NCBI RefSeq assembly: GCF_964355755.1 | Contig: NC_092670.1 | Location: 2,939,001 to 3,003,000, forward strand | Direction of reading: 5' to 3' | From: Antedon mediterranea | Taxonomy: Eukaryota; Echinodermata; Crinoidea; Comatulida; Antedonidae | DNA: 64,000 bases | The notes under the pieces: model-generated | The model's input: the letters and a program-made list of their open reading frames with translations, nothing else | Told to the model about the DNA's origin: nothing | The model's database searches: none | Position numbers and translations under genes: made by a program | Shown here: in pieces, positions 1-13,600 of the stretch | Numbering within the stretch: position 1 is the first letter of the stretch | How the letters are laid out: each line of letters begins with the position of its first letter

Positions 1-28
1 GAAGATAACCCTTTTTTGTTTTTTTCAG

Positions 29-1402
29 TTTATTGCCCTACAGTAAGCTACTACAGTAGACTGAAAAGAATAATAGTACATTATAAGGCGGTTGATAATT
101 CATGGCATTGTAAATGTCCAATGGGTGAGCGGTCATGTATACATAAAGTCCTGTCAAAGTGGTACCTGCTAGAAAGTGCTCCGGAACTGTTGAAAAAAAC
201 TCCGATCACAACAACGCAAACGTCAAAACCAAGAACCAACATTTATCCTCCATCAGATGCAACGAAAAGAAACATGGTATCCTACTGGTTAAACAATACC
301 AGCAAAAGAATACCCTATCCCGTTCCAAAGGAGATTACACAAATCAACGTACATTCCCTTGGATTGGACTTTATACCGACAGAAGTAAGATGTACAGAGT
401 GTCCAGGGAACCCAATGCTTGGACCACCGAAACTCATAACACGACACGCTGCAATCATTACCATGCATGGAATTATTAAAAGTAGGTTTATAGTTACATA
501 TCAATATAAATCTGTAATAGAAAAACACCAAATATATTGACATGTTCGAAAGGGATAAGGTATTGTTAAATACAGTATAACAATAATAATGTAGTATTAG
601 CAGAACAATACAAATATATAAATTTATTCATTTAAGATGTTAGATTGTACTTCAAACAATGCAACTTGTGTTCATTGACTTACCGATACCAAGAGTACAC
701 AGACGGAATTCATAATTACAACGACAACTGGTTAATATCCTTGCACCTACTTGTGTTTTTACGCCACAGTCAGATGGTAAGTTATCGTTTATCATTATTA
801 CCACCACCATCTTCACAACCACAAATAGCATCTATTGTTTTGGCCTACCTCAATTGGTTATAGCGTCGGGTTCGAATCTCGATTGGGGCGAAGTATCACC
901 CAGTATGTATCTCTTTTTTTTCAGAGTCACACGGCTGCCGGTAGTGTCCTTAATGCTTTAGAAAACACCATAAACGAAAAACTACCATCAAAAGTATTAC
1001 TACGTGGTTTGGAGCACTTCGAAGCCTTAAGTGACCGGTCTTATAAGTTTACGTGTGTTGCATGTGGTATTCATCCCCCTATCCTTATAACGGACTTGCA
1101 GAAAAAGGCATGTTTTTCATTGGATGGTAAGTTCATGGACTGACTATTCAGTAGGCCTATATCATTAGCAATTTAAAAAAAATGTGTGTAATCCCCGCCC
1201 AGTCTCATCCCACAAATATAAATGGAGGATACGTATAAGCAATTTACTTCAGATTATTAGAAGTAATACATAGCAAACCACCTTGAAATTGTAGTTTCAG
1301 AGTTGGAGCTGCCGGACCTTACAGATGAGAGCGACTCCGTTGACATTGAAGACTTTTGGACGAACGTAAAAAAAGAGAAGCTGATGAATGGGTTACTCAC
1401 AG
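29..1402 (+). CDS. HMGXB3-like SWIM zinc-finger protein, internal exons (5' end outside window)
   Basis: Four exons with AG/GT borders fit in phase: 29-481, 637-776, 925-1126 and 1301-1402. Exon 1 carries a SWIM zinc finger (C-x-C-x6-C-x-H, within CKCPMGERSCIH) followed by a block with RCTECPGNPMLGPP. Exon 2 has the CNLCSLTYRYQEYTDGIHN block, exon 3 SHTAAGSVLNALE and a CVACGIHPP pair, and exon 4 an acidic segment ending in SVDIEDFW. From memory this order resembles the conserved region of HMG domain-containing protein 3 (HMGXB3) and its many invertebrate relatives, some linked to KDZ-type transposons. The function is unknown; SWIM fingers bind DNA or protein. The last exon ends in a good donor (GTTAGT) in phase 1, but I found no following exon before the QTMAN gene at 7613. 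The gene may be truncated or have a distant exon. Exons and phase: confident. Family name: moderate. Confidence 0.7.
843..890 (+). repeat. tRNA-like fragment lacking the anticodon arm
   Basis: The stretch CTCAATTGGTTATAGC resembles a tRNA D-arm/A box, and GGGTTCGAATCTC resembles a T-arm/B box. They are nearly adjacent, so the anticodon arm is missing. It lies in the intron between exons 2 and 3 of the HMGXB3-like gene. It is best read as a tRNA-derived relic or SINE head, not a functional tRNA. Confidence 0.4.
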
Positions 1403-3820
1403 GTTAGTGTTTTTTTTTAATTGGATAAAATAATCAATGTTTGATGTGCTTATGCATTTACTTTAAACAAGGCCATATAGATGGCTGCAGTCGCGTGCTC
1501 ATTAGTGTTTACCGACCGACCGACCAACCTACCAACTGACAGAAATTACTGAACATGTTTAAAAATGTTGAACTGTTTATATTTTTTTAATTTACACGTG
1601 CGTAGCCTGTCACTTTTTACGTGTTCGTATAACGTAATTTCGAGTTGAAAAGTAAGTCAAGAAAACAGAAATCGGGCAAAAAGAGTGCGCAATAACATTT
1701 AACTCTATTTAGTAGGCCTAGCCTAGCCTCGGTCCTAGACTACTAACTAGCTAGCTAGGCCTATATAGGCCTAGGCGGCGCTGCTGCAGTTTCGCACCAC
1801 ACTGTTATATCTTCGATTTCTACTGCAGTAGCGCCGCCTAGGCTAGGCCTAAAGGCCTAGTAGGCCTACTAGGCCTAGGCCCTAGGCCTAGAATAGTAGT
1901 AGGGCCTAGCCTAGGCCTAGTACTAGTAGGCTAGCCTCTCCTAGCTAGCCTACTAGGGTATGTGACCTTCAAATAAAAATCTTTTTTTTTAAACTTATTT
2001 ACTTACCAGTACTTTACTTAACTAGGCATCAGCAGTGTTACTTACTAAAAAACGCATTTCAGCGAAAAAAATCGTGGATTGTCACTGTGTAGGCCCCTAG
2101 ACTTTGACGGAAAGTGAGTTTGAAACACTAGAGTAACGCCAATTGACGCGAAATGACAGTGGATAGCAAACACCCACGAACAGAATGGTACATGCAATAC
2201 CTCAAGTAAAATGCAATATATGTAGGGCATATCCTCAGCGACGTGCTGCAGCAAACTGCCTTTCGTTTTAACATAATATAGGCCTACATTTACTACTACC
2301 TAGTATCTTTACTAGGCTAAAATTAATAAAACAGACCACCTACCATAACTCTTACGCCCGTATTCTTAAACCGGACTTTAGTCGTAGTTCGAGCTAAAAC
2401 TTAAAAAATGACGTCATTTTAATTCATAAACCGAACTTCAACTAAATCACCGACTAAATCAGGCCAACCTCGACTAAATCGAGACGGATTTTGATCGATT
2501 TTTTTAGTCCTGGAGGGGGCAGACTAAATGGTCGACTAAATGGTTTTTAAACGATGTTTATAAAAAACGTAACAATCATTGAGTTGTTATATTGGCCAGA
2601 TATTGATGAATGAAATATCTATATTTATATTAGCTTAATTAAATATACATTGGTATAAATTATAATAATGAAAATCATCTTTATTTACAACTGTATACAA
2701 ATTACATTATTTTCTTCGCGCAAGTCCGACTTGAGCTACGTCACGCCATAGCGACAATGGGAGATGCTGCAATTCACCACGCGATGGAATGTTTAGGGGG
2801 CCTAGCGCTTTCTTGTGACGCTATGAAGTGCGTGGTTCGTGGCGATCATACTTTGTTGGGGGCCTAAAAAATATAAAAGTTACCGTACCGCCATGGTTCC
2901 TAAATATATATAGTCTTAACTCGATCTTCTCAGTAAAATTTTAAATGGCTGACCCGCGCGCGATTTTTTTTTTTCGTACATAAGTTGGGGACCCCCTCAT
3001 GAAACGTCACAAAATAAACATGAATAATTCATCAGTAAATGTGTTGTTACGTGTGCACCCAAGCGTATAGCAACAAGAAGCGAATACGCAACTAACTGCG
3101 ATACGATAGAGTGTTGACAAAGTGCGAGGCAAGCGAGGCATGCCAAATATTTGTGCGAGGCATCATTTTATCATTTCCAAAAGTGCGAGGCATATAGTTT
3201 ACAATTTCAAAAAGGTGCGAGGCATATCTTAACGTGCTATTATGCTATATTATAGGCCTAATAATCAATCGATACAAGCGTATCTAAATAGATTCGTGTA
3301 TACACTCATCATGTTGTTTATTTTTATGTAACGATTGTTTTTTTCATTCAAGTCATATCGTGTCAAATTTTACTTTTACAAAAGTGCCCAAACTACGGTT
3401 AAAAAATCTGAACGACAGTCTTCAACTTTCGATAAACAATAATTGTTATAGCGACACACTCATCAAATGACTGCAATGTTTGTTGGCATTTCGAGCGTGT
3501 TCACTCACATGTCTCTCGAACATAGCAGAGTGAAAATAATATTTTGTCACACCCCTGCGCCTAGATCCGGTAGACCCGATAGATGGAAAATCCCTCTTTA
3601 CTATTAGCAGGTAGCGGAATGATTCAGCCCTCAGCTCAGAGGATTGTGGTGCATTCCCCTACTATAGCACGTGGTTTCAGCAGCAACGCACAGACTTCTC
3701 TCTGAGCGGCGTGCCAAAGACATTTTTGACATTCCATTCTCTAGGAACAACACGTGTACCTCTCTCGCAAATAAGGTGAACAGCGATTGCCAGGACAAGT
3801 TCAATAACTGGCGGTGAATA
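1403..3820. other. non-coding, repeat-rich interval
   Basis: No convincing exon was seen. The interval holds a dispersed repeat at about 1470-1545 (a GGCCATATAGATGGCTGCAG-type block also present at 23173-23245), a TAGGCCTA-rich palindromic tract (1720-1960), a block starting GCCCGTATTCTTAAACCGG near 2355, and three GTGCGAGGCA direct repeats near 3121-3230. Short open frames here have no recognisable domain. Confidence 0.5.
1771..1841. repeat. GC-rich hairpin in a TAGGCCTA tract
   Basis: Arms 1771-1790 and 1822-1841 are inverted repeats of 20 bases with one mismatch (core CTAGGCGGCGCTGCTGCAGT), with a 31-base loop. The surroundings are almost wholly AGGCCTA palindromes. It is probably a foldback or MITE core. 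Confidence 0.6.
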
Positions 3821-5730
3821 CAGGCCCGTAGACAGGGGGGTTTTTTGGGGTTCGGGCGAACCCCCCCTTTTGCGCGAACCCCCCTTTTACCAGCGAACCC
3901 CCCTTGAAAAACAAAGGCCCCACTTCCAAAATCGTGCAATTAATTATCAATTATAGCAGATTTTTTGGTCATTTTACTTCTATTGACTATGTTTAAATCG
4001 ATCGAATATACAGAATGTCCGATGTCAAAGTCACTGCTGAGCGTGAGATCGAGAGATTGTTGAGAGATGATGGTTATAAATATGACAGAAAAATGGACTG
4101 ACCAATCGCGTGCTTCGGCCGGGCTTTTCGGAACGCACAAGATCACGTTCAGTTCAGTTCAATCTTTTTGGGGATTTTTATTTTTTTCCTGGAAATATTT
4201 TTCATTAAACCAAAGAATTTCACTGTGTAAACTTGAATAAAAATGGTGCTGAGTTAAATTGGTACGTGTACGTAGGCCTACCGTATATTTCGGTGTATAA
4301 GACGCACTTTTGACACGCAAATTTGACCTCTAAATGTTACCCTAATTAATTTAATTACCTACTAATACTTAAATTAATTTAAAATAGTGTACTACTCTGC
4401 AATGTAGGCCTAGCTAGTTACTCACTCCTGTCTAACCACAGTGTGGTAACAAGTTTATTGAATTTTTAGTTAAGGTAAATTGTCATCCTCGACTGTATTA
4501 ATTAATATTACAGTACGCATTAGATACCAGGCCTAGTAATACTCTCTGAACTCGTGGGTGTGTTTTCTTGCAGCATGCAGCATCACAGCGCAACACATTT
4601 ATGGAAGAGTCCATTAATTACGGTGGTGTCACATTTTAATTACACAATAACTATTTCCATTGATCACGGTGGTTTATTTTTATTACCGTACATCTCTATG
4701 TCAACAATCACATAATTTTATAATCATGTAGGCAATAGTTCGTATGTCAAGCGATATCTAAAAGAGTGTGTTGTTATTGTGTTAAGTAGCTTCCCCTAAT
4801 ATCATAGTGTATATGGCCAACAGTGCTGGCCACCAGGCAAGGAGCACATGGTTAGTGTTCTCCTCTCCTCATATTGCTGTAATGCATGCATGGAAATAGG
4901 AAAGATTTTCATATAGGCCTACCCAACATATTCCTGGTTCATTATCAGCCCAAAAAACTGAACATAATTTGGATTGATTTTATAATGGTCATACACACAA
5001 TAAGAAGGTATATATTTAAATAATATGAAATTAAAGTTACTTAAATAGACATAGGCTAGCCCTACCCACACAGTGCATCGTAACTGAAACAATATGGGGA
5101 TTTCCCTTTTCATTGAACGTTCAGTTGAAGTAGAGACTGATTACGATGTAATAAAGGCAATCAAACAAAATTATATCATTTGATTTTAATAAATATGTCT
5201 CAAATATCGTTGTTTTATTATTAAAATACCATTGTTTTGATTGTAAAATGTTTAAATTTCGGCCTAGAAATAAGTGCGTCTTATGCATCGACTACATAAA
5301 AAATACTAATATTTCAGTCTCCGTTATGGGTGCGTCTTATACACAACAGGTGCGACTTGTACACCGAAATATACGGTACTATTTGTTTTTTATGTTTATA
5401 GGATAAGAAATTATTTAAGGGCCTAATATAATATACTTTTTTGCAACAATAAAGCTGTATTTCATGATCAGTACTACTAACTTCCATAATACTGTACTAT
5501 ATAATTTCTCTGCATAACTCAGATTTTAGTAGGTAAAAAATGTCTCTGTAAGCTTATTAAAACAACCGAAATTGCTCTGAGAGCCAAAGCTTCCAGGGGC
5601 CTTCGCCCCCTGGACCCCGACCGGGGGCCCTTGGCGGCCCCCTGGCCCCCAGCCTACAGTTGCTCACTGCGCTCGCAAAATACTTGGTGTCAAGAAAACC
5701 CCCCTCTGATGCATTCTGGCTACGGGCCTG
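3821..5730. mobile_element. non-autonomous TIR element with CAGG ends, 5-bp TSD
   Basis: The ends are inverted: CAGGCCCGTAG at 3821 and its complement ending at 5730. Both are flanked by GAATA, a perfect 5-bp target duplication. C-rich tracts (CGAACCCCCC) lie just inside the ends. CAGG termini recall hAT elements, but the classical hAT duplication is 8 bp, so the superfamily is open. No transposase was seen. A second element (4281-5376) sits inside. Confidence 0.6.
4281..5376. mobile_element. TA-flanked TIR element (Tc1/mariner-like MITE)
   Basis: The terminal inverted repeat CCGTATATTTCGGTGTA occurs at both ends, with TA on each side (4279-4280 and 5377-5378). Just inside, TAAGACGCAC on the left and GTGCGTCTTAT on the right extend the repeat imperfectly. 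The length is about 1.1 kb with no transposase. The TA duplication suggests Tc1/mariner-type mobilisation. Confidence 0.6.
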
Positions 5731-6057
5731 GAATAAAAGGTAACTGATATGCCGATCCAATAACATGCCGCAAAGAAAAAAATTGCGACAGAATTCTGGA
5801 GCGCGTGTGAAAAAAGACTTACGTCGGACAATTGTAATACTAGGCCTAAAATTAAACTTTAGCTAATAATTTTTATTATGCTTAGCCCTAACCTAGATAA
5901 GAGGCCTATGTAGAAAATAATTTAATCAATTTTGATATAATAATAATTGGTGTAATATTTAATAATGATACACTATTCCTGTTTTAGTAAGCTAAGTATA
6001 TTACGAACGATTTTTATTTATTGTTGTCCATGTACGTACTAATAAACGTGGCGCTAG

Positions 6058-7360
6058 TTTCCTTCGCTTGTATTTTTACTCCAAATTTGATAACTAACTT
6101 TATCGTGTGAATACCACACCTTAGAAGTATACCTCATGAGTACTTTAATGAAAGAATCACATAAAAAGTAACAAATAAATCCTTAAATTAATGATTTTAC
6201 AGGCGTGTTTCTCGCACACTGTTCGCGAATTTCACTTATTCAATGTTCAATATTTTTGTTTCTATGGAGCGCCAAAAGAGCAACGATAATAGAGGACTAA
6301 AACTCAGTAGAATGCGTCAATTTCTCATGCATTTATTGGTGAAAAACACGTTTTATTTCAATATATTTGTTAATTTGTCAATAAAAATGTTGTAATATGT
6401 TACTGCTGATACTGTTCTGTTTTCTTCAAAGAATAATAATCGATCCTAAATCAACATCACTACCTAGTCTAGACCTAGGACATCCTACTAAGGATATTAT
6501 GATGAATTTTTCTATTTTATTCTTTAAAAGGTTAACGAAACCGTGTACATTATCAACAGTAACATTTTTCCTTACTGACAGTGACAAAATCTATTGAAAT
6601 TGTACTTGATTTTCACCAAATAATGCGTTAAATATAAATGGATTCCACAGAGTTTTTAGCCCTCTAATTAATTTTGCTCTTTTGGCGTTCCATAGAAACC
6701 AAAATATTGAACATTGATTGTGCGAAATGCGAGAAAAACAACGTCTGTAAAATCACCAATTTAATGGATTTATTGTTACTTTTATGTGATTTTTCTTCAT
6801 TAAAGTAGGCCTACTAATTCTAAGCTGTGGTATTCAGGATGGGGGGAGCTCGAGGAGTTACATTACAGTATACAAAGAAACACATCTGTAAAATCATCAA
6901 TTTAAAGGATTTATTTATTTGTTATTATGTGTTTCTCCTTCTGAAAGTACTTATAAGTCCTAATTTTAATGTGTGGTGTTCAGGATAAAGTTAGTCAACA
7001 AATTTGGAGTCAAAATACAAGAAAGGCAGGTGCGTAAGAAAAACATCCTCTGAACCAACACAATGGAGTAAATATATACCAACAAACAACCCGTCAAGTT
7101 TGTTTGTTGTAAAGAAAAAATATACATTCACTCAACGGGCGAAAATAATGTGAGTTTATCTATGTTTTGCGGTAGTATTAAATTATATTTATGGTAATAA
7201 ATGAAACCTACTGTGTTTAAAATTATGTATGGATAAACAAGTATTGTTTTTAAGCTGTAGTATATCTTAGTATTTGTAATCTTAGGTGTTGGGTCTTAGC
7301 TTTCGTGATCTTAGGTCTTAGGGGGTCTGAGCTTTCGTGGTCTGAGCTTTCGTGACACCC
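6058..7360. mobile_element. 5'-truncated Mutator-like long-TIR element
   Basis: Homologous to the element at 46957-53023. The right end has the CTTAGCTTTCGTGATCTTAG subrepeats and ends CGTGACACCC at 7360. The left terminal repeat is missing; homology starts near 6058. Two long internal arms (about 6115-6290 and 6660-6835) are inverted copies of each other, sharing GAATACCACACCTTAGAA and a CTCTTTTGGCG block. No transposase was seen. Confidence 0.6.
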
Positions 7361-7612
7361 TACTTTATACCAGGGAGTTGTAACTCCCTGTCTATACTAG
7401 AGTGGTATAGGCTATCACAAGTTTATTAATATTTGTTATATGTTTTTAATCAGATTATTTTTTTATTTCTCTCATTTTTTTACAGCATAGTCAATGCATG
7501 AAGTAAAGGTCAATGGTTACACCATGCTATACATGACATCAAAATACATCTTTATAATAATTAATTGAGGATCTTTTGTTAGTTGACGTATTATGACACG
7601 AAAGTTGTAAAG

Positions 7613-10600
7613 ATGTCAAGGGTATTGTTGATTGAGGCGTTCTATGCTGGCTCCCACTCTCAGTTGATCGACACTCTTGAGAAAGGCCTAGAAGGATGCG
7701 CTGTCAAATACACTTTGCCAGGGAAGAAGTGGCATTGGAGAGCACGGACATCAGCTCTATATTTTTCCGAAGTAATTTCACCTAGCCAAGAATACAGGTT
7801 AAGAGTTGTGCATTATATTTTGACAGCAAAGGTCATAATCTTTATTTTTTTATCAATACCCTTTCTGTTGTAATAACAGAGGTGCCAACTTCAAAAAGTA
7901 AAAATCGAGGAAACAATTTTGAAGATACCCAAACAATAGAGGTTACCATAAAAGTTAGAAAATATTCATCGGAATATAATAGAGGGCGCTATTAAAAACA
8001 ATCATCAGCATTTGCATAATTAAAATATTTATTAAAATAGTATTGTATTTACCCTATATGCTATATGTAAAAGTACACCAGATATTCGCCTACCTGGGAA
8101 ATTCTTTCCCACTTGGGGCAAATCCAATGTATATATATATATCCCGTATCAATAATATAGTACTTGCTTATAATAGCCGTCTATATTGTCACCATGGCAA
8201 AACTGCCCTGATTTCAGGTTTCTCCCAACCATCTGCGCATGCCCCAGACGTCCATATGTCATGCATACTAAATCAAGGCGCCCGTAGATGGTTGGTATGT
8301 TCAGGTCATTCATTCATTGGCCAGCCCCCTGGGATCGATACTACAATATTAAACAATGGATATGCCAGAGGTTACCGGACTCTGCAAACTGGGAAAATTT
8401 GTTACTAAAATCCAGTTTTACCTATATTTAACAAACAAGCTACTAGTAGAGTAGTAGTAACCTAAATATTAAATCATTCATTTAGATGTTTTTTCCATGT
8501 AATAATAATAATCTGGAGAAATTGTCCTTATTAGCAGGAAGTAAGAGATGACTCAAAATATCGGGGAACTGTAATAAACAATATTATTATACAGATTATT
8601 ACTTGACAAAGGTGTCCCACGCATTGATATTGTTGCACTGGACTATAGTCGTGCATTTGATTCCATTTCGCACTCTACAATGATTTCCAAACTGAAAAGA
8701 ACCTATGGAATTGGTGGTTCCATGTTGCCTTGGTTGGAATCATTTTTAACTGAACGTAAGCAACAAGTTGTTTTTAACGGAAAGATGTCCGGCAAGAGTT
8801 GTGTAATATCAGGGGTTCCTCAGGGGTCTGTGCTTGGACCCCTGTTATTTAACATATATGTTAATGATCTACATATGCACCTACGTGCAAAACCATATCA
8901 ATATACAGAGACGACACTTGCATTGCTAAATGTATAATGACGGAGGAAGATAGTTTATCTCTGCAACAGGACATTGACACGATCTCCTGGTGGTCAGCAC
9001 TTAATTCACTTTCCATTAACCCTAATAAATGTCAAGTGCTGTCATTGTCCAGAAAACGAGATCCCGTTGTTCCATCTTGCATTCTAAATGGACATGAACT
9101 CATGAACGTTAATGACATTACGTTACTTGGTGTGGTAATATCCCATAATTTGTCATGGGCACATCAGGTAGATAATGTAACTTTGAAATGCAATAGGATG
9201 TTAGGTTTTATACGATCAATTGCCACAGGTTGTTCTACATCTGTTTTACTTAAACTTTATAAATGTCTTGTTCTTCCCCATATTCAATATTGCTCCCCTG
9301 TTTGGTATCCTTATCGTCAATGTCATATTAATAAGATAGAGAAAATTCAAAGAAGGGCAAGTCGATTTATCCTTCATCAACGAATCTTAGATCAGCCATA
9401 TTCTGACCGATTAACTAGACTGAAATCAAATCGAGATTATTTTACCGTTATTTTTGTTACAAATATATTGTATAAATTACAGAATAGTTTTATTTTAAAT
9501 ATGTTGACTATCAATTGTAGGCATTTGGATGTTCTAACTTTTAAACATCTTGCATTCAAAACTGATAGGAAAGCATTGTATCCCAACCAGATTTATTCGT
9601 TTGTGGAATTCACTATCGGTCAATATTAAAGACGCCTTTGTATGCGGAAGTTGGGTACAATTTAAAAACATGTTAATGGACCACTTTAAAAACACTATGC
9701 CTCTTTAATGTATATAATTATGGTATTAATATTACATATTTACATTGTTTTATGTTTTAATGTATGCTTTGAGTGCTGGTGTGGCACACCTTATGACGAC
9801 AGTGGTCCTTTGACCTCTTTTGCCACTCCTTGGCACACTCAAAGTTTATGTATTGTTTTAATGTTGCTAAAATTAGATAAAATAAAATAAAATTATTAAC
9901 TGTTCACTTTTCTTCCCTTAGAATTTTGTTTACCAGTTCAGTATTAAATTTAGCAGAGTTGGTAGCACTGCGACCTGATTTGTCTCGGCTGACCAAGATT
10001 GTTTACTTCCATGAAAACCAGCTGGTTTACCCTGTCCGAAAACAAAAAGACAGAGATTTTCAATATGGATATAATCAAATAATAACATGGTACTGTACAT
10101 TTATTGTTAGTTTTTAAATTTATAGTAGGGAATTGAGAAGGATAGCAGGGGTGGATCCACGATTTTGAAATATAGGGGTGGGGAGAAGGAGGCTCAGACA
10201 CAAGCATTTGAGCGTTCGGTAAATACCTAGATAGTCAGAAAAGGTACTCGCACATAAAATTTATGATAAAATGGCACCTCTCACTAATCTAGTTGGCCCG
10301 GGAGTGTGTTTTTTTTCCAGGACGAACGTGGGCAGAAGTCATGATTTCTGCCCACGTTCGTCCTGGAAAAAAAAATTACGCGGCCCGGGAAGGACGTGCG
10401 CAGAAAACAGCAAAACGATCATACTTTTTCTGGCTGGTAAAACACAGTGACGTAACATTTTTTGCATATGTTGCGCATGTTCTGTGTGTAGGTAACTGCT
10501 GATTGTTTGATCGTACTTTACACAGTGTTGTGTTTTAATGGTAATTTTAAAGTTGTCATCCTGAATACTTACAGACTATTCCCCTTGATTTTCAGAAAAA

Positions 10601-13600
10601 TCAACAATATTGTTGACGTCCCAAATGCTTATTTTAATCTGCAGTTATCTTTATCTCTCTTTATTTTGAAAAGTATTTTGCTCAGTCCATAATTTATTCT
10701 TCTATCTATGCCCAGATGAGGTCAATATTTATATGCAAAGGAAAACTTTATACTGTATAAAATTTATTTAATGTTAATTTACATTTTTCTTTTAGTTTAA
10801 CTGCTGACATTGTTTTATTCAACTCAAAATACAACATGGAATCTTTCTTGTCATCAATTGGGACATTTTTAAAACTTATGCCTGACTTCCGTCCTAAAGG
10901 CCTCGCTGAAAAGATACGACCAAAATCAAAAGTGTTGTATTTTCCAATAGAATTTCCAATAATGAATGATCCAATAGCAGATGTTATGGAAGGACTGACG
11001 TTAGCGGAACAGGCCAGTTCATTACATGAAAGTCAGGAGGTGTTTGAAAAATCCAAAGACAGGGCTATTAAATCAGGTGTCACCGGAGAACAGACAGTTA
11101 GCTGCAGTTCAGTTTTATCACAATTGTCATCCCCATTAAAAATAGTATGGGCTCATAGATGGTACAGTCCTAGTGCATGTTTTGACTGCATCACTTATTT
11201 AGACTGCTATAATCATTTGAGTGCTATGCTTATTTAGTCTGCTATACTTATTGACACTGCTATACTTATTTACAGTGCTGTACTTATTTGACTGCTATAC
11301 TTATTTGACTGCTATACTTATTTGACTGCTATACTTATTTACACTGCTGTACTTATTTACACTGCTATACTTATTTACACTGCTATACTTATTGACACTG
11401 CTGTACTTATTTACACTGCCATACTTATTTACACTGCTGTACTTATTTGACTGCTATACTTATTTGACTGCTATACTTATTTACTCTGCTGTACTTATTT
11501 ACACTGCTGACACTGCTGTACTTATTTACACTGCTATACTTATTGACACTGCTATACTTATTTACACTGCTGTACTTATTTACACTGCTGTACTTATTGA
11601 CACTGCTGTACTTATTTACACTGCTGTACTTATTTACACTGCTGTACTTATTTACACTGCTATACTTATTGACACTGCTGTACTTATTTACACTGCTGTA
11701 CTTATTTACACTGTCTGAATTTTTACTATTTTGTGCCTAGTTTACCTGGATTTTTTAGTAGTGGTACTTATTCACATTTTTTCCTTTTGTAGGGAACACG
11801 ACAAGAATCCTGACCTTTTTTTTAGAACACTTTATAAACTTCTAGATAGTGGAGAAGACTTCAGGATTTCTGTTCTTGGGGAACATTACTCAGAAATTCC
11901 AGGTAATTATAAAGTCAGTAGAGGGCAGTGTTAAAAAATATTGTCTGCGATTTAAAGGGGGATTCTGGGTTTAAAATTGCTTTTAAATATCGTTTATTTA
12001 TTAAATAAAAAATATTATAACAATATAGACATGTCAGAATGAAGAAGTAATAACGGGAAATTAAAAAAATTAAATTTCATATACATTTTAGGGTAAATTC
12101 ATGGAAAGTCTGTTTTTCAGCAGCTTAGGGAAGTCCATTAATATTCATGAGATATTCACAAAATCACGTCATCAGTGGATTCCAAACTCGCGACGTCAAG
12201 CTTGTACGTTGTGTTTTCTCTCCCCTGTCAAACGACGACCACCCGATCATTGTGAAATACATTTTTTGTAGATTTTCTAAGCTAGGCCTAAAGTGTAATA
12301 ATAACAGTAGTAGCATATATTTATTTGACATTTAATGAAATACAAAATTTAGTACAGATTACGGAGTCACAAATTATACTATTTTTATACCTCGAATAGT
12401 ACAGATCGTATATCGGCTTCACGTACGTACTAGGCTAGGCCTGGATAAGCAAGCCTGCGAGCTACAGCGGTTTTAATTGTTTTTGCTTTAATATCCTTGC
12501 CTCCTTAGATTTTCACCTGTCTTGTTTTTGTTACCTTGTTTTAAATGTATTTCGATTTTAAAGGCTAAATAAAGAATGAATGAATGAATGAAGGCCTAGC
12601 CTAAATCATTATTCATGGGTGAGAGTCATTTCTGACTAGGGATTCCATGCCACGATGGCTACGTTAAAACATTGGGGCCATCATTCATGGGCCTAGCCAG
12701 CCTATTACTAAACGATTGGCCCATAAATAACAAAAGTCAGTGGATTCCAAACCCATCCTATCAACCAAACTCCTAAACAATCTAAACCTAAAACGTTCTA
12801 CAAAAATCGGCTGTAAATATTGAGGCAAAACAAGGTCCGATCGCCGTCCACACGTATGGTGTCCCGATCGTCTAATAAGTAGGCCTGAAATAGGCCTAGT
12901 TTACTCTCCAAAAAAGCGGATACTGCATCAAGCAAGTAGACCGGTAGTAGAAAGGAGACCTAGCCTATCCGGCCCAGTTAAAAATTGAGCTAGCTAGTGT
13001 AGTAGACCCTATGCGAATTGATACTACCAGGCCTTTTACTATAGGCTACACTTGTTAAAATTAGCAATACTGTACTTATGTTTACAAATATTCCAACTCT
13101 CTCATTCGAGCTATATTATCTATACCATTCCGGTAGGTCGAGTCGACCTTCAATCAAATACTGTACATCGTTCATGTTGTAATTTAGACCGGGTATACTC
13201 GACCCGACCAGTTTGGTATTGTAAACTGTATCTGCTTATCACGTGACGATGCCAGGCATGGGCAGAGAGAGCACGTGTATCGTCGTTTCGCTCTCCTCGC
13301 TCAGCAGGAATGTATACGTTACGCTTCATTGATTTTGAAGGCTTTCCCTAAGTCAGTGCGAAAATCGGCAAACGTAAAGTGCAAACTTATCTAATTTTTC
13401 ACTGTTTTGATGGATTTTCATAGAAAATTGACTTTATAAATGGGAAGACCGACTAAAATTACATCAGATAAGTATAATTTTACAAAAGTAATTGATATGG
13501 TTAATGATAACGAGTCGTCGGAAGATTGACCATTTCACGAATTTCCTATTCTGTAACCACATTGTGATTTTGCCGTAGCTGCACTTGTAATCTGGCCTCA

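Noticed and set aside
843-890. Functional tRNA gene
   Set aside because: A and B box-like words are present but the anticodon arm is missing, so no tRNA could fold.
5557-5766. GC-rich minus-strand open frame
   Set aside because: Lies in the C-rich end of the TIR element 3821-5730; proline/glycine-rich translation without domain support.
11392-11740. Overlapping open frames with YLFTLL and VLIYTA repeats
   Set aside because: They are read-through of an 18-bp minisatellite; since the unit is a multiple of three, frames stay open without coding.
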